NCBI RefSeq assembly: GCF_903181435.1
Contig: NZ_CAEUHO010000005.1
Location: 310,001-374,000, forward strand
DNA from: Bacteroides acidifaciens
GTDB lineage: Bacteria > Bacteroidota > Bacteroidia > Bacteroidales > Bacteroidaceae
Reading direction: 5' to 3'
DNA: 64,000 nucleotides
A program made the translations under genes and the position numbers. Below, one piece after another: positions 57,332 to 64,000 of this stretch. How positions within the stretch are numbered: the first letter of the stretch is position 1; every line of letters begins with the position of its first letter. The notes beneath the pieces are model-generated. The model saw only the letters and a list, made by a program, of their open reading frames with translations. It was not told the origin of the DNA and searched no databases.

Positions 57332-58677
57332 GGCACTGTCCACAATTTTGTGTAAATAGAAAACTTCAGGATTCGGGTTTTATACTTGAATCCTGTTTTC
57401 AAATATAGTAATAAATTGGTTAAATATCAATGCCCAATTCCAAATAGGTTGGTACCATTTCTTTTCAATTTCGTTAATGGCCAAATAGACAGATTTTTTC
57501 AGTGCATCATCATTTGGAAATGATAGCTTATTTTTGGTGTACTTTCTAATTTTCCCATTTAGATTTTCAATAAGATTAGTGGTATAGATAATCTTTCTAA
57601 TCTCGACGGGGAAATCAAAGAACACGGTCAGTTCTTCCCAATTATTTCTCCATGAGCGTATCGCATATGGATATTTAGCACCCCATTTTTGCTCAAAGTT
57701 ATCCAACTCCATCTCAGCTGCTTCTTTAGTAGGTGCATTATAGATGTTCTTTAAATCGGCAGTGAATTCCTTTTTTTCTTTCCAGACGACATAGCGACAG
57801 GAGTTTCTAATTTGGTGTACCACACATATTTGAGTAGTAGAGGCAGGAAATACACTCTTGATGGTTTCCGTAAATCCATTCAGGTTATCAGTAACTGTAA
57901 TCAGAATGTCTTCTACACCACGGGCTTTGAGATCCGTTAAAACGCCCATCCAGAAAGCGGCACTCTCATTTTTGCCAATCCACATACCCAATACTTCTTT
58001 CAAACCTTCCTTATTCAGACCTACACATAGGTAAACAGTCTTGTTGATCACTTTGCCGTTTTCTCTGACTTTGAATACGATACCATCCATCCAGACAATC
58101 ATATATAAACTGTCCAAAGGACGATTCTGCCACTCTGTTGCAGCCTGGCTAACTTTATTGGTGATAATGGAGATAGCGGAGGTGGAAAGGTTAATGCCGT
58201 ATATTTCCTGCATTTCCGACTCAATATCAGCGACGCTCATACCTTTGGCATAAAGAGAGATGACAAGACGCTCGATTGATAAGCCGCGGGATTGATGCTT
58301 GGGAACAACAATAGGCTCAAATTCTCCTTTCCGATCACGAGGAACCTGAATAACAGATTTACCCATCTCGGTTTGAATCTGCTTCCTATAACTACCATTG
58401 CGGGAGTTGCCACTATGATCGCCTTGATTGGAGTGTTTTTCATAACCTAAATGGTTATCCATCTCTGCTTCCAGCATTTGTTCATAAACACGAGTATGAA
58501 GCTCTTTCATGAAAGCAGTCACATCTTCGCCTGTCTTAAACTGGGACAGAAACTCTTTACTTAAAAATTCTTTAGGAATGTCCATAAAATCTGATTTTTA
58601 CAAAGTTAATACATAAATAAAAAAACTATGAGAAAAATCCCGTAGTTTTCTATTTACACAATTAGATGGATAGTCCC
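57332..58677 (-). mobile_element. IS256-family insertion sequence
   Basis: A 1346-bp element with one transposase gene. The ends are imperfect inverted repeats: GGCACTGTCCACAATTTTGT on the left and GGGACTATCCATCTAATTGT on the right (read inward), followed in both by GTAAATAGAAAACT. AAATGTCC (57324-57331) and AAATGTTC (58678-58685) flank the element, a likely 8-bp target duplication with one change. Confidence 0.88.
57380..58585 (-). CDS. IS256-family transposase
   Basis: The 401-residue mutator-type transposase is full length. The DDE residues are visible: aspartate in MIVWMDGIVFKV (about residue 170), aspartate in LITVTDNLNGF (about 233) and glutamate in TTNLIENLNGKIRKYTKNK (about 342). The N-terminal region has DNA-binding character (SGNSRNGSYRKQIQTEMG). 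A -7 box TAACTTTG lies at 58601-58608 (minus) before the ATG. No stop or frameshift is seen, so the enzyme may be active. Confidence 0.95.
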   Translation of the reverse strand: MDIPKEFLSKEFLSQFKTGEDVTAFMKELHTRVYEQMLEAEMDNHLGYEKHSNQGDHSGNSRNGSYRKQIQTEMGKSVIQVPRDRKGEFEPIVVPKHQSRGLSIERLVISLYAKGMSVADIESEMQEIYGINLSTSAISIITNKVSQAATEWQNRPLDSLYMIVWMDGIVFKVRENGKVINKTVYLCVGLNKEGLKEVLGMWIGKNESAAFWMGVLTDLKARGVEDILITVTDNLNGFTETIKSVFPASTTQICVVHQIRNSCRYVVWKEKKEFTADLKNIYNAPTKEAAEMELDNFEQKWGAKYPYAIRSWRNNWEELTVFFDFPVEIRKIIYTTNLIENLNGKIRKYTKNKLSFPNDDALKKSVYLAINEIEKKWYQPIWNWALIFNQFITIFENRIQV

Positions 58678-58706
58678 AAATGTTCCCAACCGACTTGTGC
58701 TAGCAT

Positions 58707-58943
58707 GGAGTTGATGTACAGGTTCTGTCTTCCAGTTCTTCTGCCAGTGAATAGCTTGGTTCGGAGTCTCTGTCTTTATTGGGGACAGTTTTTTTCTTTA
58801 ATTATGAATTTACTGTTACTGAATATGACTTTGTCCTTTTGGACCTTTCCGGAACGGTCAATACCACGCCTCTATGTTTTTCCAGATACTCGAATCGGCT
58901 GGAATTTGCGTATTGGAGTATAAAAGAAAACCCATTGAAATGA
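58707..58943 (+). pseudogene. Remnant of an unrecognised protein gene
   Basis: A frame with protein-like composition (GVDVQVLSSSSASE, stop, LGSESLSLLGTVFFF, YEFTVTEYDFVLLDLSGTVN, NRLEFAYWSIKENPLK, stop at 58941) lies just beside the IS. It is interrupted by a stop near 58750 and has no start. The family could not be determined. Confidence 0.4.
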
Positions 58944-59125
58944 CTGAATTTCAATGGGCTATGAGAAATTACTGAATCGATAGTGGTGCCACCAGCAACC
59001 GAAAGTCGGTTTGTATGACACTATTTCTCAATAAGTTATATCTTTATCACGATGTTAATCCCTTGAATAAGGTTTTCACAGCTTTGCACCGTTCGACATC
59101 AGTTTATATCTTGAGTACGATTTCT
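58925..59125 (-). ncRNA. Structured small RNA with its own promoter and terminator
   Basis: Transcription from the box at 59131-59138 would give an RNA of about 200 bases that ends at a perfect ten-base-pair hairpin, CCCATTGAAA with TTTCAATGGG, followed by TTTTCTTTT. The ends of the RNA pair: AGAAAT (59125-59120) with ATTTCT (58969-58964), ACTGATGTCGA with TCGATTCAGT (58980-58971) and GGTGC with GCACC. A separate hairpin, AACCGA/TCGGTT, lies at 58997-59011. There is no reading frame of note. The long closing helix resembles 6S-type RNAs, but this was not verified. Confidence 0.7.
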
Positions 59126-59130
59126 GAGTG

Positions 59131-59160
59131 CAAAGATACAACTAATATTAGAATTTCAAA
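59131..59160 (-). promoter_or_regulatory. Promoter of the small RNA
   Basis: On the minus strand TTTG (59157-59160), 18 bases, and TATCTTTG (59131-59138). It lies directly after the stop of the gene at 59163 and points into the gene-free region. Confidence 0.75.
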
Positions 59161-59162
59161 TA

Positions 59163-59801
59163 TTATCCTTTTATTTGTTCTCTAAAAGACTTACCTATAT
59201 CCATTATTAACTTGTCATATTTTTCTTTTGTCCTTCTATTTTTATTGATGGTGTTTTGTGCATCTGCTTTAGATATTATTTGTTGAACTTGTTCTCCACC
59301 TTCAATTTGTATTCTTATATCTATAAGCTTTAATTTTCCGAATTGGAATTGTTCAAATTGTTCTATAAGTTGAATTAATTTCTCATAATGTTCTTCTTCT
59401 ATTAATAGAAGATTATCGCTAATAGCATTACGAGTAAGCCTGATTTGTTCACTGAAAGATGGTATTTGATTAGGGTCTGCTTTTTGCCATAACAAATCAG
59501 CTTGTCGTTTTGTATATAGTAGAACTTTCCATAAATCATTATACAATTCAAACTGTTTCTCTGAATATCTGAGAAACTGGGATTTTGCTTTCTCTAATTC
59601 ATTTTTTGTATTTTCCAATTCAGAAGCATACTTTATTTTTATCACTTCTAATTCTTTTTCATGTTTATTATTATAAGCATCTAATAATCTAGTTGAAAGG
59701 AAATTTCCAAACCATTTAGATAGTGCAATAATAACAACACTTGAACCACCGATTGAGACAATGAAGGCTGTTACTAACTTTACATATTCTATCATTTCCA
59801 T
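59163..59801 (-). CDS. Membrane-anchored coiled-coil protein
   Basis: No family was recognised. The 212 residues begin with one membrane span (YVKLVTAFIVSIGGSSVVIIA, residues 5-25) followed by a long coiled coil (about 45-90: NKHEKELEVIKIKYASELEN) and a helical C-terminal part. It is the third gene of the operon that starts at 61566 (three-base gap after the previous gene), so it likely works with the other two. Single-span coiled-coil proteins often form a membrane platform or tether. Confidence 0.72.
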   Translation of the reverse strand: MEMIEYVKLVTAFIVSIGGSSVVIIALSKWFGNFLSTRLLDAYNNKHEKELEVIKIKYASELENTKNELEKAKSQFLRYSEKQFELYNDLWKVLLYTKRQADLLWQKADPNQIPSFSEQIRLTRNAISDNLLLIEEEHYEKLIQLIEQFEQFQFGKLKLIDIRIQIEGGEQVQQIISKADAQNTINKNRRTKEKYDKLIMDIGKSFREQIKG

Positions 59802-59804
59802 ATT

Positions 59805-60158
59805 TTAATAATATAATCCGTTATTCTGCATCCAAGTATTAATACTATCAGGGTCAATACTGCCAAATAAGTATTTGTTCTTTGATAAAAAACCAACTCG
59901 TTGTCCTCTTAAATATATGGTAGGTGGAGTGGATGTATATGGATTATAAGGGCTTAAAGAAGAGTAAGGACTACCATAAGTTGAATACTGATTCTTAAAT
60001 GAAGTAGCGGAATAGATACTACCATACAAACCATATTCATAGGAAATGGAATCTATATCGTATCTATTAAGAGAAAGTTTTCCTAAGAATTGCCCGTCAC
60101 TAGCAATTAAAAAGGATTCACATCTTGCAATTCTATTATTGAAATCATTTATATTCAT
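59805..60158 (-). CDS. Tyr/Ser/Gly-rich 16-residue repeat protein
   Basis: The 117-residue protein has a short N-terminal domain (ARCESFLIASDGQFLGKLSLN), then three 16-residue units: DSISYEYGLYGSIYSA, TSFKNQYSTYGSPYSS and LSPYNPYTSTPPTIYL, and a C-terminal segment. The repeat pattern (YGxYGSxYSxxS..NPY) is one I have seen in unrelated hypothetical proteins, so it may be a widespread but uncharacterised family. The function is unknown. It lies four bases after the AlbA-like gene and three bases before the coiled-coil gene. Confidence 0.75.
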   Translation of the reverse strand: MNINDFNNRIARCESFLIASDGQFLGKLSLNRYDIDSISYEYGLYGSIYSATSFKNQYSTYGSPYSSLSPYNPYTSTPPTIYLRGQRVGFLSKNKYLFGSIDPDSINTWMQNNGLYY

Positions 60159-60162
60159 ATAT

Positions 60163-61566
60163 TTATTTTTTTATGATATATTGTTGTAATGGACTATTAG
60201 GTTTGTTAGGTATAGTCATAGAAAGAATGCCTACTTCTAAAAGTGGGTTGATGATATTTTTTTTAAATCTACTTCGGTTTGTTTGTCCTACAAGTTTCAT
60301 TATTTCTTGAATAGAATGGGGTTCTGAGCAATACGAAATTATTTGTTCCGCTATAAATGTATAACGTATATCCAGCTTAGGACATTCTTGGGACAAGCTT
60401 GGGACATTTATTATTTCATTTTTGATACTAATCCCTCTTTTAAATACAGCTGTAAACATCCCCTCTGTGTGAAATTCTGGTTCGGGCAGATTTGCTTCCC
60501 TCATAGTTTCCTGCATACGAGGAATACCGGATGCAACTCTTTCGACCAAGTGCATACGGGTAAATAACCCGAATATTAGTGGGTTACGTGTCATGCTTTT
60601 ATGCCCGAAATTTTTAGCTACAATAGGCAAAAGTCCTCCGGGATTGGAAATCTCTACCCGGTCGTCAAACATTTCTATCATAATACTTGCGCCTTGTTCA
60701 TAGTAGTCACGATGTGACAGGGCGTTTATAATAGCTTCTTTAAATACGGTTAGAGGGATTTCCCAAATTTCCTCTCTTGGTCCTGCTCCCTCTATTTTAT
60801 AAGCTACTTGCAGTTTGCTTTCCAGCCAAGACATTGCCTGTAAATACTGTTGGTACAATGAACCTCCGAAAGCTTTATCATCTATAATATAGACTTTATT
60901 CGTTCCCTTGAAAAGAACACATCTTGTAACAGCATGTGGAAACTTTCGTTCAGGTTGTTTTCCAAAAAACATCGCCGCTCCATTCTTTACCGTTCCGTTC
61001 TCGGTAAATAGTTCCAAGTTTTCAAATATTTGTTTGTCGGGTGTGGACGGACTTAGTTTTGCTTCTGTTCGGAAATCCTTAATCATCTGTTCGTCTGCAT
61101 CCGTGTAGATATTGAACCAATGGCAGGGTATATGGTCAAAAAAGATTTTATTACATTCCTGAAAGAAGCTGCGCATTTCTTCGGCTGTGCGAAGTTTCTG
61201 CGAGTTCGCTCCCTCACGCACATAGATAGAACCGGAAAATATATAAGGTTTGTCCTTGCCGGACGGAACATCAATCACCCAAATAGTTTTATCTCCAATA
61301 TTTACCGAATACAATTCACAGTGGAGTGTAGGAGATATTTCACTGATAGAACCTTGAATGGCAGAACGCTTATCGTTTTCTAAGTTAGTATCTACCACTT
61401 GTCCGTTATCATCTACTCCAACAAGCACATATCCTCCGTCTGCATTGGCGAAAGCACATATTTCCTCTGTCAGTTCACGAACTTTTGAAGGGACACGAAC
61501 TTTAAATTCTACATTGTAACCCTCTCCGCTATCAATGAGTGATTGTATATTTTCTGTATTCAGCAT
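60163..61566 (-). CDS. AlbA_2/Schlafen-like ATP-binding protein
   Basis: The 467-residue protein has an N-terminal AlbA_2 (Schlafen-like) domain (about residues 5-130: GEGYNVEFKVRVPSKVRELT, EICAFANADGGYVLVGVDDN) and a C-terminal part of ATP-dependent helicase-like/HATPase-C_4 type (EAIINALSHRDYYEQGASIM, DRVEISNPGGLLP, RNPLIFGLFTRMHLVERVAS) with a winged-helix tail. Such proteins act as regulators or as nucleases in defence systems, so a single role cannot be given. The start at 61566 was chosen because a -7 box overlaps the longer frame. It opens the three-gene operon. Confidence 0.85.
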   Translation of the reverse strand: MLNTENIQSLIDSGEGYNVEFKVRVPSKVRELTEEICAFANADGGYVLVGVDDNGQVVDTNLENDKRSAIQGSISEISPTLHCELYSVNIGDKTIWVIDVPSGKDKPYIFSGSIYVREGANSQKLRTAEEMRSFFQECNKIFFDHIPCHWFNIYTDADEQMIKDFRTEAKLSPSTPDKQIFENLELFTENGTVKNGAAMFFGKQPERKFPHAVTRCVLFKGTNKVYIIDDKAFGGSLYQQYLQAMSWLESKLQVAYKIEGAGPREEIWEIPLTVFKEAIINALSHRDYYEQGASIMIEMFDDRVEISNPGGLLPIVAKNFGHKSMTRNPLIFGLFTRMHLVERVASGIPRMQETMREANLPEPEFHTEGMFTAVFKRGISIKNEIINVPSLSQECPKLDIRYTFIAEQIISYCSEPHSIQEIMKLVGQTNRSRFKKNIINPLLEVGILSMTIPNKPNSPLQQYIIKK

Positions 61567-61587
61567 GAATCTAAAATAATTAGAATA

Positions 61588-61595
61588 CAAAGTTA
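61588..61595 (-). promoter_or_regulatory. -7 box of the three-gene operon
   Basis: On the minus strand TAACTTTG, 21 bases before the ATG at 61566. It excludes the upstream in-frame start at 61590. Confidence 0.6.
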
Positions 61596-61760
61596 GTTAT
61601 TTGTTCTGTATAACCCCATTAAGTTTTATTTTATTTGTCTTCAATCGCATCATTGGGTTATATTTATAATTTGCCTTTTACAAAATTAGCTATATTGGAT
61701 AACGGAACAAATAAAAAACAAGCTATTTTTGCCTTATCAATCAAGGTATTACAATTCATC

Positions 61761-62189
61761 ATGGAAAAAGACTTTCAAATACCGACTCCGGAAGCGATAG
61801 AGTCTTTGATAGGAAAAGGGCTTTATCAAATATGGAATGCTCTCTGTCTTTTAATTGAGTATAAGTATGAAATGGAACGATTCTGGAACAATGGTGGGAG
61901 AAAATGGAAATATGAATATAAGTATCGAAGAGGTGGAAAAACTCTCTGTGCTTTATACGCTAAAGAAAATTCCTTTGGCTTTATGGTTATATTAGGTAAA
62001 GGAGAACGTGATAAATTTGAAATGCAACGAGAACTATTCTCAAAAGAAGTACAGACATTGTATGATGAAGCAACTGTTTATCATGACGGTAAGTGGATTA
62101 TGTTTGAGTTGAGAAATGCCGAGTTGTTTAGTGATATAGAACGCCTTTTAGAAATCAAAAGGCTACCAAACAGAAAATTATTATCTTAA
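61761..62189 (+). CDS. DUF3788 family protein
   Basis: The 142-residue product starts MEKDFQIPTPEAIESLIGKG and contains YRRGGKTLCALYAKENSFGF and YHDGKWIMFELRNAE, the DUF3788 pattern. The function of the family is unknown; it is a small cytosolic protein often found near regulators of the AraC/GyrI kind. The start at 61761 was chosen because TATTTTTG at 61724-61731 matches a -7 box, so the longer frame would begin upstream of transcription. Confidence 0.8.
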   Translation: MEKDFQIPTPEAIESLIGKGLYQIWNALCLLIEYKYEMERFWNNGGRKWKYEYKYRRGGKTLCALYAKENSFGFMVILGKGERDKFEMQRELFSKEVQTLYDEATVYHDGKWIMFELRNAELFSDIERLLEIKRLPNRKLLS

Positions 62190-62228
62190 AGAAGTATCTT
62201 CCTTTATTATCATACTTTTGAATTTAAA

Positions 62229-63362
62229 ATGAGCAAGAGATATTGTCAAAGTTGCGGTATGCCACTTCGTTTTGATATGGAAGAATGGCTGGGAACTAAT
62301 TTGGATGGTTCTAAGAGCGATACGTTCTGTTACTACTGTCTGAAAGACGGGAAATATACAGTAGACGTGTCGATGCACGAAATGATTGATATTTGGCTTA
62401 GATACATAAATAAATACAATATGTATGCCCATACAGTTTATTCTCCCGAAGAATTGAAACTGATATTGGAGAAAAGACTGCCGACACTCAATCGGTGGAA
62501 ACAAAAACAAGATACGAAGAATGTTCATAACCAAGCTATTCAAAGTATAGTTAATTATATCAGCAATCATCTGTTTGAGGATTTTGATATAAATACATTG
62601 TGCCAAAAGTGCGGAATGTCAGAATATCATTTTAGAAGGGTGTTCAAATTTATTGTCGGTGAAAATATAGGAAATTACATACAACGACTTAGACTGGAAT
62701 ATGCTGCACACTTATTGACCTCAACCGAATATACATTATCCCAGATAGCGGAACTATCTGGTTATCAAAGCAAATACAGTATTGCAAAAGCATTCAAGAA
62801 ACATTTTAGAGTTTCAACATCCTTATTCAAGGAAAGATTCACACCTCGAAAACGAAATGCGCATACATTGCTAACTTCCAGAATAATAATGATTAATAAA
62901 ATGTTTGTTTCTTGTTTGGAAGTGGGGAAAGCATACGAAAATAAGTTTCAATATAAGATGGTATGGGATAAACTGTTGTATTATGCAAGGTTCAATAGGA
63001 TAGACAAAAAACACACAAACTTTGTCAGTTTAAGTTTGGATAATCCGGCAATAACACCGGAAGATAAATGTCGTTTCTATTTAGGTATAATTATGAATGA
63101 TATACCGGATGCCAAATTGAATACTATACAAATCCCTAATGGACAATATGCTATATTTAGGCATATAGGTAGTTATGATTTCTTATGTGATTTATATAGG
63201 ATAATTTATGAAGAATGGTTTCCTGATAGCCAGTACTATCCCCAAAACACTTTTAGTTTTGAGGTGTATATAAATTCTCCATGTGATACAGATGTACCGG
63301 AATTGATAACTGACATATATATACCTGTCGTAAAGAAAAAAACATTCACTGATATAAAATAA
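62229..63362 (+). CDS. Zinc-ribbon/AraC/GyrI-like fusion regulator
   Basis: Three domains in 377 residues: a zinc ribbon with two Cys pairs (YCQSCGMPL and CYYCLKDGK, residues 4-40), an AraC-type double helix-turn-helix (about 98-200: FDINTLCQKCGMSEYHFRRV, TLSQIAELSGYQSKYSIAKA) and a GyrI-like effector-binding domain (about 215-377: IPNGQYAIFRHIGSYDFLCD). AraC plus GyrI-like is the Rob/SoxS-like ligand-sensing layout; the zinc-ribbon addition is unusual. The protein probably binds a small hydrophobic compound or peptide and controls nearby genes. Confidence 0.9.
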   Translation: MSKRYCQSCGMPLRFDMEEWLGTNLDGSKSDTFCYYCLKDGKYTVDVSMHEMIDIWLRYINKYNMYAHTVYSPEELKLILEKRLPTLNRWKQKQDTKNVHNQAIQSIVNYISNHLFEDFDINTLCQKCGMSEYHFRRVFKFIVGENIGNYIQRLRLEYAAHLLTSTEYTLSQIAELSGYQSKYSIAKAFKKHFRVSTSLFKERFTPRKRNAHTLLTSRIIMINKMFVSCLEVGKAYENKFQYKMVWDKLLYYARFNRIDKKHTNFVSLSLDNPAITPEDKCRFYLGIIMNDIPDAKLNTIQIPNGQYAIFRHIGSYDFLCDLYRIIYEEWFPDSQYYPQNTFSFEVYINSPCDTDVPELITDIYIPVVKKKTFTDIK

Positions 63363-63368
63363 TATAGT

Positions 63369-63836
63369 ATGGGAAAGATTTCAGAAATCGCATTGTTTCA
63401 ACAATCTGAAACGTATGCATTAGTAGTGGAAACACGTACTACAGTAAAAGAAATTGCTATGACTATAGGCAGAAGCTTTATGGAAATAGAAACGTTGTTT
63501 AAAGAGCAAAATGCTGTAATTGCAGATGTTCCTTTTGTGGAATATCTTAATTTTGAATCCATGTCAGAAGATATTCACATGGTTATTGGATTTAAATCAG
63601 CTAAAGTCTTGTGTGGAAAGGGGAACATAAGAGCGATTACCATTCCGGGCAGAAAAATAGTATCTTGCTTACATAAGGGGAATTATACTGAATTAGCTTC
63701 TTTGTATCGTGAAATGCAGGAATGGATTGCGACTAAAGGTTATAAATCTTCAGGAGCATCGATAGAATATTATTATAGTAAGCCGGGGACTTCAGAAGAA
63801 GAACTGGTTACTAAGGTTGAAATGCCAGTTTTGTAG
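63369..63836 (+). CDS. Stand-alone GyrI-like effector-binding protein
   Basis: The 155-residue protein consists of one GyrI-like domain (ETYALVVETRTTVKEIAMTI, ITIPGRKIVSCLHKGNYTEL, YYSKPGTSEEELVTKVEMP) without a DNA-binding part. It starts six bases after the AraC-type gene and is probably co-expressed. Such single-domain proteins can bind or hydrolyse small ligands or oppose gyrase inhibitors; which applies here is unknown. Confidence 0.87.
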   Translation: MGKISEIALFQQSETYALVVETRTTVKEIAMTIGRSFMEIETLFKEQNAVIADVPFVEYLNFESMSEDIHMVIGFKSAKVLCGKGNIRAITIPGRKIVSCLHKGNYTELASLYREMQEWIATKGYKSSGASIEYYYSKPGTSEEELVTKVEMPVL

Positions 63837-63871
63837 GCATCTTATAAAAATCTATTGTTAAACATTCATCT

Positions 63872-63894
63872 AAAGCCGTTTATTAGGCGGCTTT
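63872..63894 (+). terminator. Weak terminator after the GyrI-like gene
   Basis: AAAGCCG pairs with CGGCTTT around a nine-base loop, followed by TAATATT. Confidence 0.55.
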
Positions 63895-63905
63895 AATATT
63901 CTGAT

Positions 63906-64000
63906 ATGAAAAATTTATTAGAACAGAGATTTTTCCGGCTATTGTCGGAATGCTCACAGCGTAAAGTTTCTGCATCCGAGTTTACGGAAGCTATTGAGGA
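63906..64000 (+). CDS. Start of an unknown gene, cut by the window end
   Basis: The ATG at 63906 begins MKNLLEQRFFRLLSECSQRK and the frame stays open to the window end (about 31 residues visible). It looks helical. Too little is visible to identify it. Confidence 0.5.
   Translation, partial: MKNLLEQRFFRLLSECSQRKVSASEFTEAIE

Noticed and set aside
58925..59125. tracrRNA or CRISPR leader
   Set aside because: No Cas9 gene and no repeat array are nearby; the promoter and terminator arrangement alone is not specific for tracrRNA.

Overview
The window is a piece of a Bacteroides chromosome. The evidence is the gene order of the spc/alpha ribosomal operon (SecY, Map, IF-1, L36, S13, S11, S4, RpoA, L17), promoters of the Bacteroidetes type (-7 TAnnTTTG with a -33 TTTG/TTG about 18-21 nt upstream), many lipoproteins and glycoside hydrolases, and a 16S gene of the B. 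thetaiotaomicron/ovatus/xylanisolvens kind. The species is an inference from the 16S variable region and was not tested.

Layout. 1-6940: the end of the ribosomal-protein operon, closed by a terminator. 7-12 kb: a small secreted protein, two membrane or exported unknowns, a membrane-anchored MutS-family ATPase (minus strand) and a decayed urocanate hydratase. 12.1-18.7 kb: a TetR regulator followed by a TolC/MFP/RND efflux operon that ends in a small PII-like protein. 18.8-20.4 kb: a family of small membrane proteins, one truncated, next to an array of seven 18-bp palindromes with 4-bp linkers. 20.4-24.2 kb: two SGNH-hydrolase-like proteins and an MBOAT acyltransferase, a likely polymer O-acetylation cassette. 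24.4-33.7 kb: an aldo/keto reductase and a glycan-degradation locus (GH2, GH109, GH35) with a scar of three broken genes in the middle. 33.7-35.7 kb: gene-free DNA holding a 983-bp foldback structure with two further arrays inside. 35.2-40.8 kb: a complete rRNA operon with three tandem promoters, 16S, tRNA-Ile, tRNA-Ala, 23S and 5S.

41-47.1 kb: a second copy of the small secreted protein family, then ExbB-ExbD-ExbD-TonB, a PstS-like lipoprotein and a TPR protein, the energising machinery for TonB-dependent outer-membrane uptake. 47.2-50.2 kb: an ABC transporter with a YtrA-type GntR regulator and a palindromic operator at the promoter. 50.2-56.5 kb (minus strand): a GH27 alpha-galactosidase, tRNA-Pro, and an operon of a collagen-like repeat lipoprotein (frameshifted at an A6 run) and an OmpA-family porin. 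57.3-58.7 kb: an IS256-family insertion. 58.9-59.1 kb: a strongly supported unannotated structured small RNA on the minus strand. 59.2-61.6 kb: a tight three-gene operon (AlbA/Schlafen-like ATP-binding protein, tyrosine-rich 16-residue repeat protein, membrane coiled-coil protein). 61.8-64 kb: a DUF3788 protein, a zinc-ribbon/AraC/GyrI-like regulator, a GyrI-like protein and the start of another gene.

The most unusual signals are non-coding: two arrays of unrelated sequence that share the same 18+4 palindrome architecture, the foldback element, the structured RNA near 59 kb and a pseudoknot-like double dyad near 52.5 kb. Among proteins, the paralogous secreted peptides ending in YYVFxLRxIxI and the three-gene operon near 60 kb stand out.
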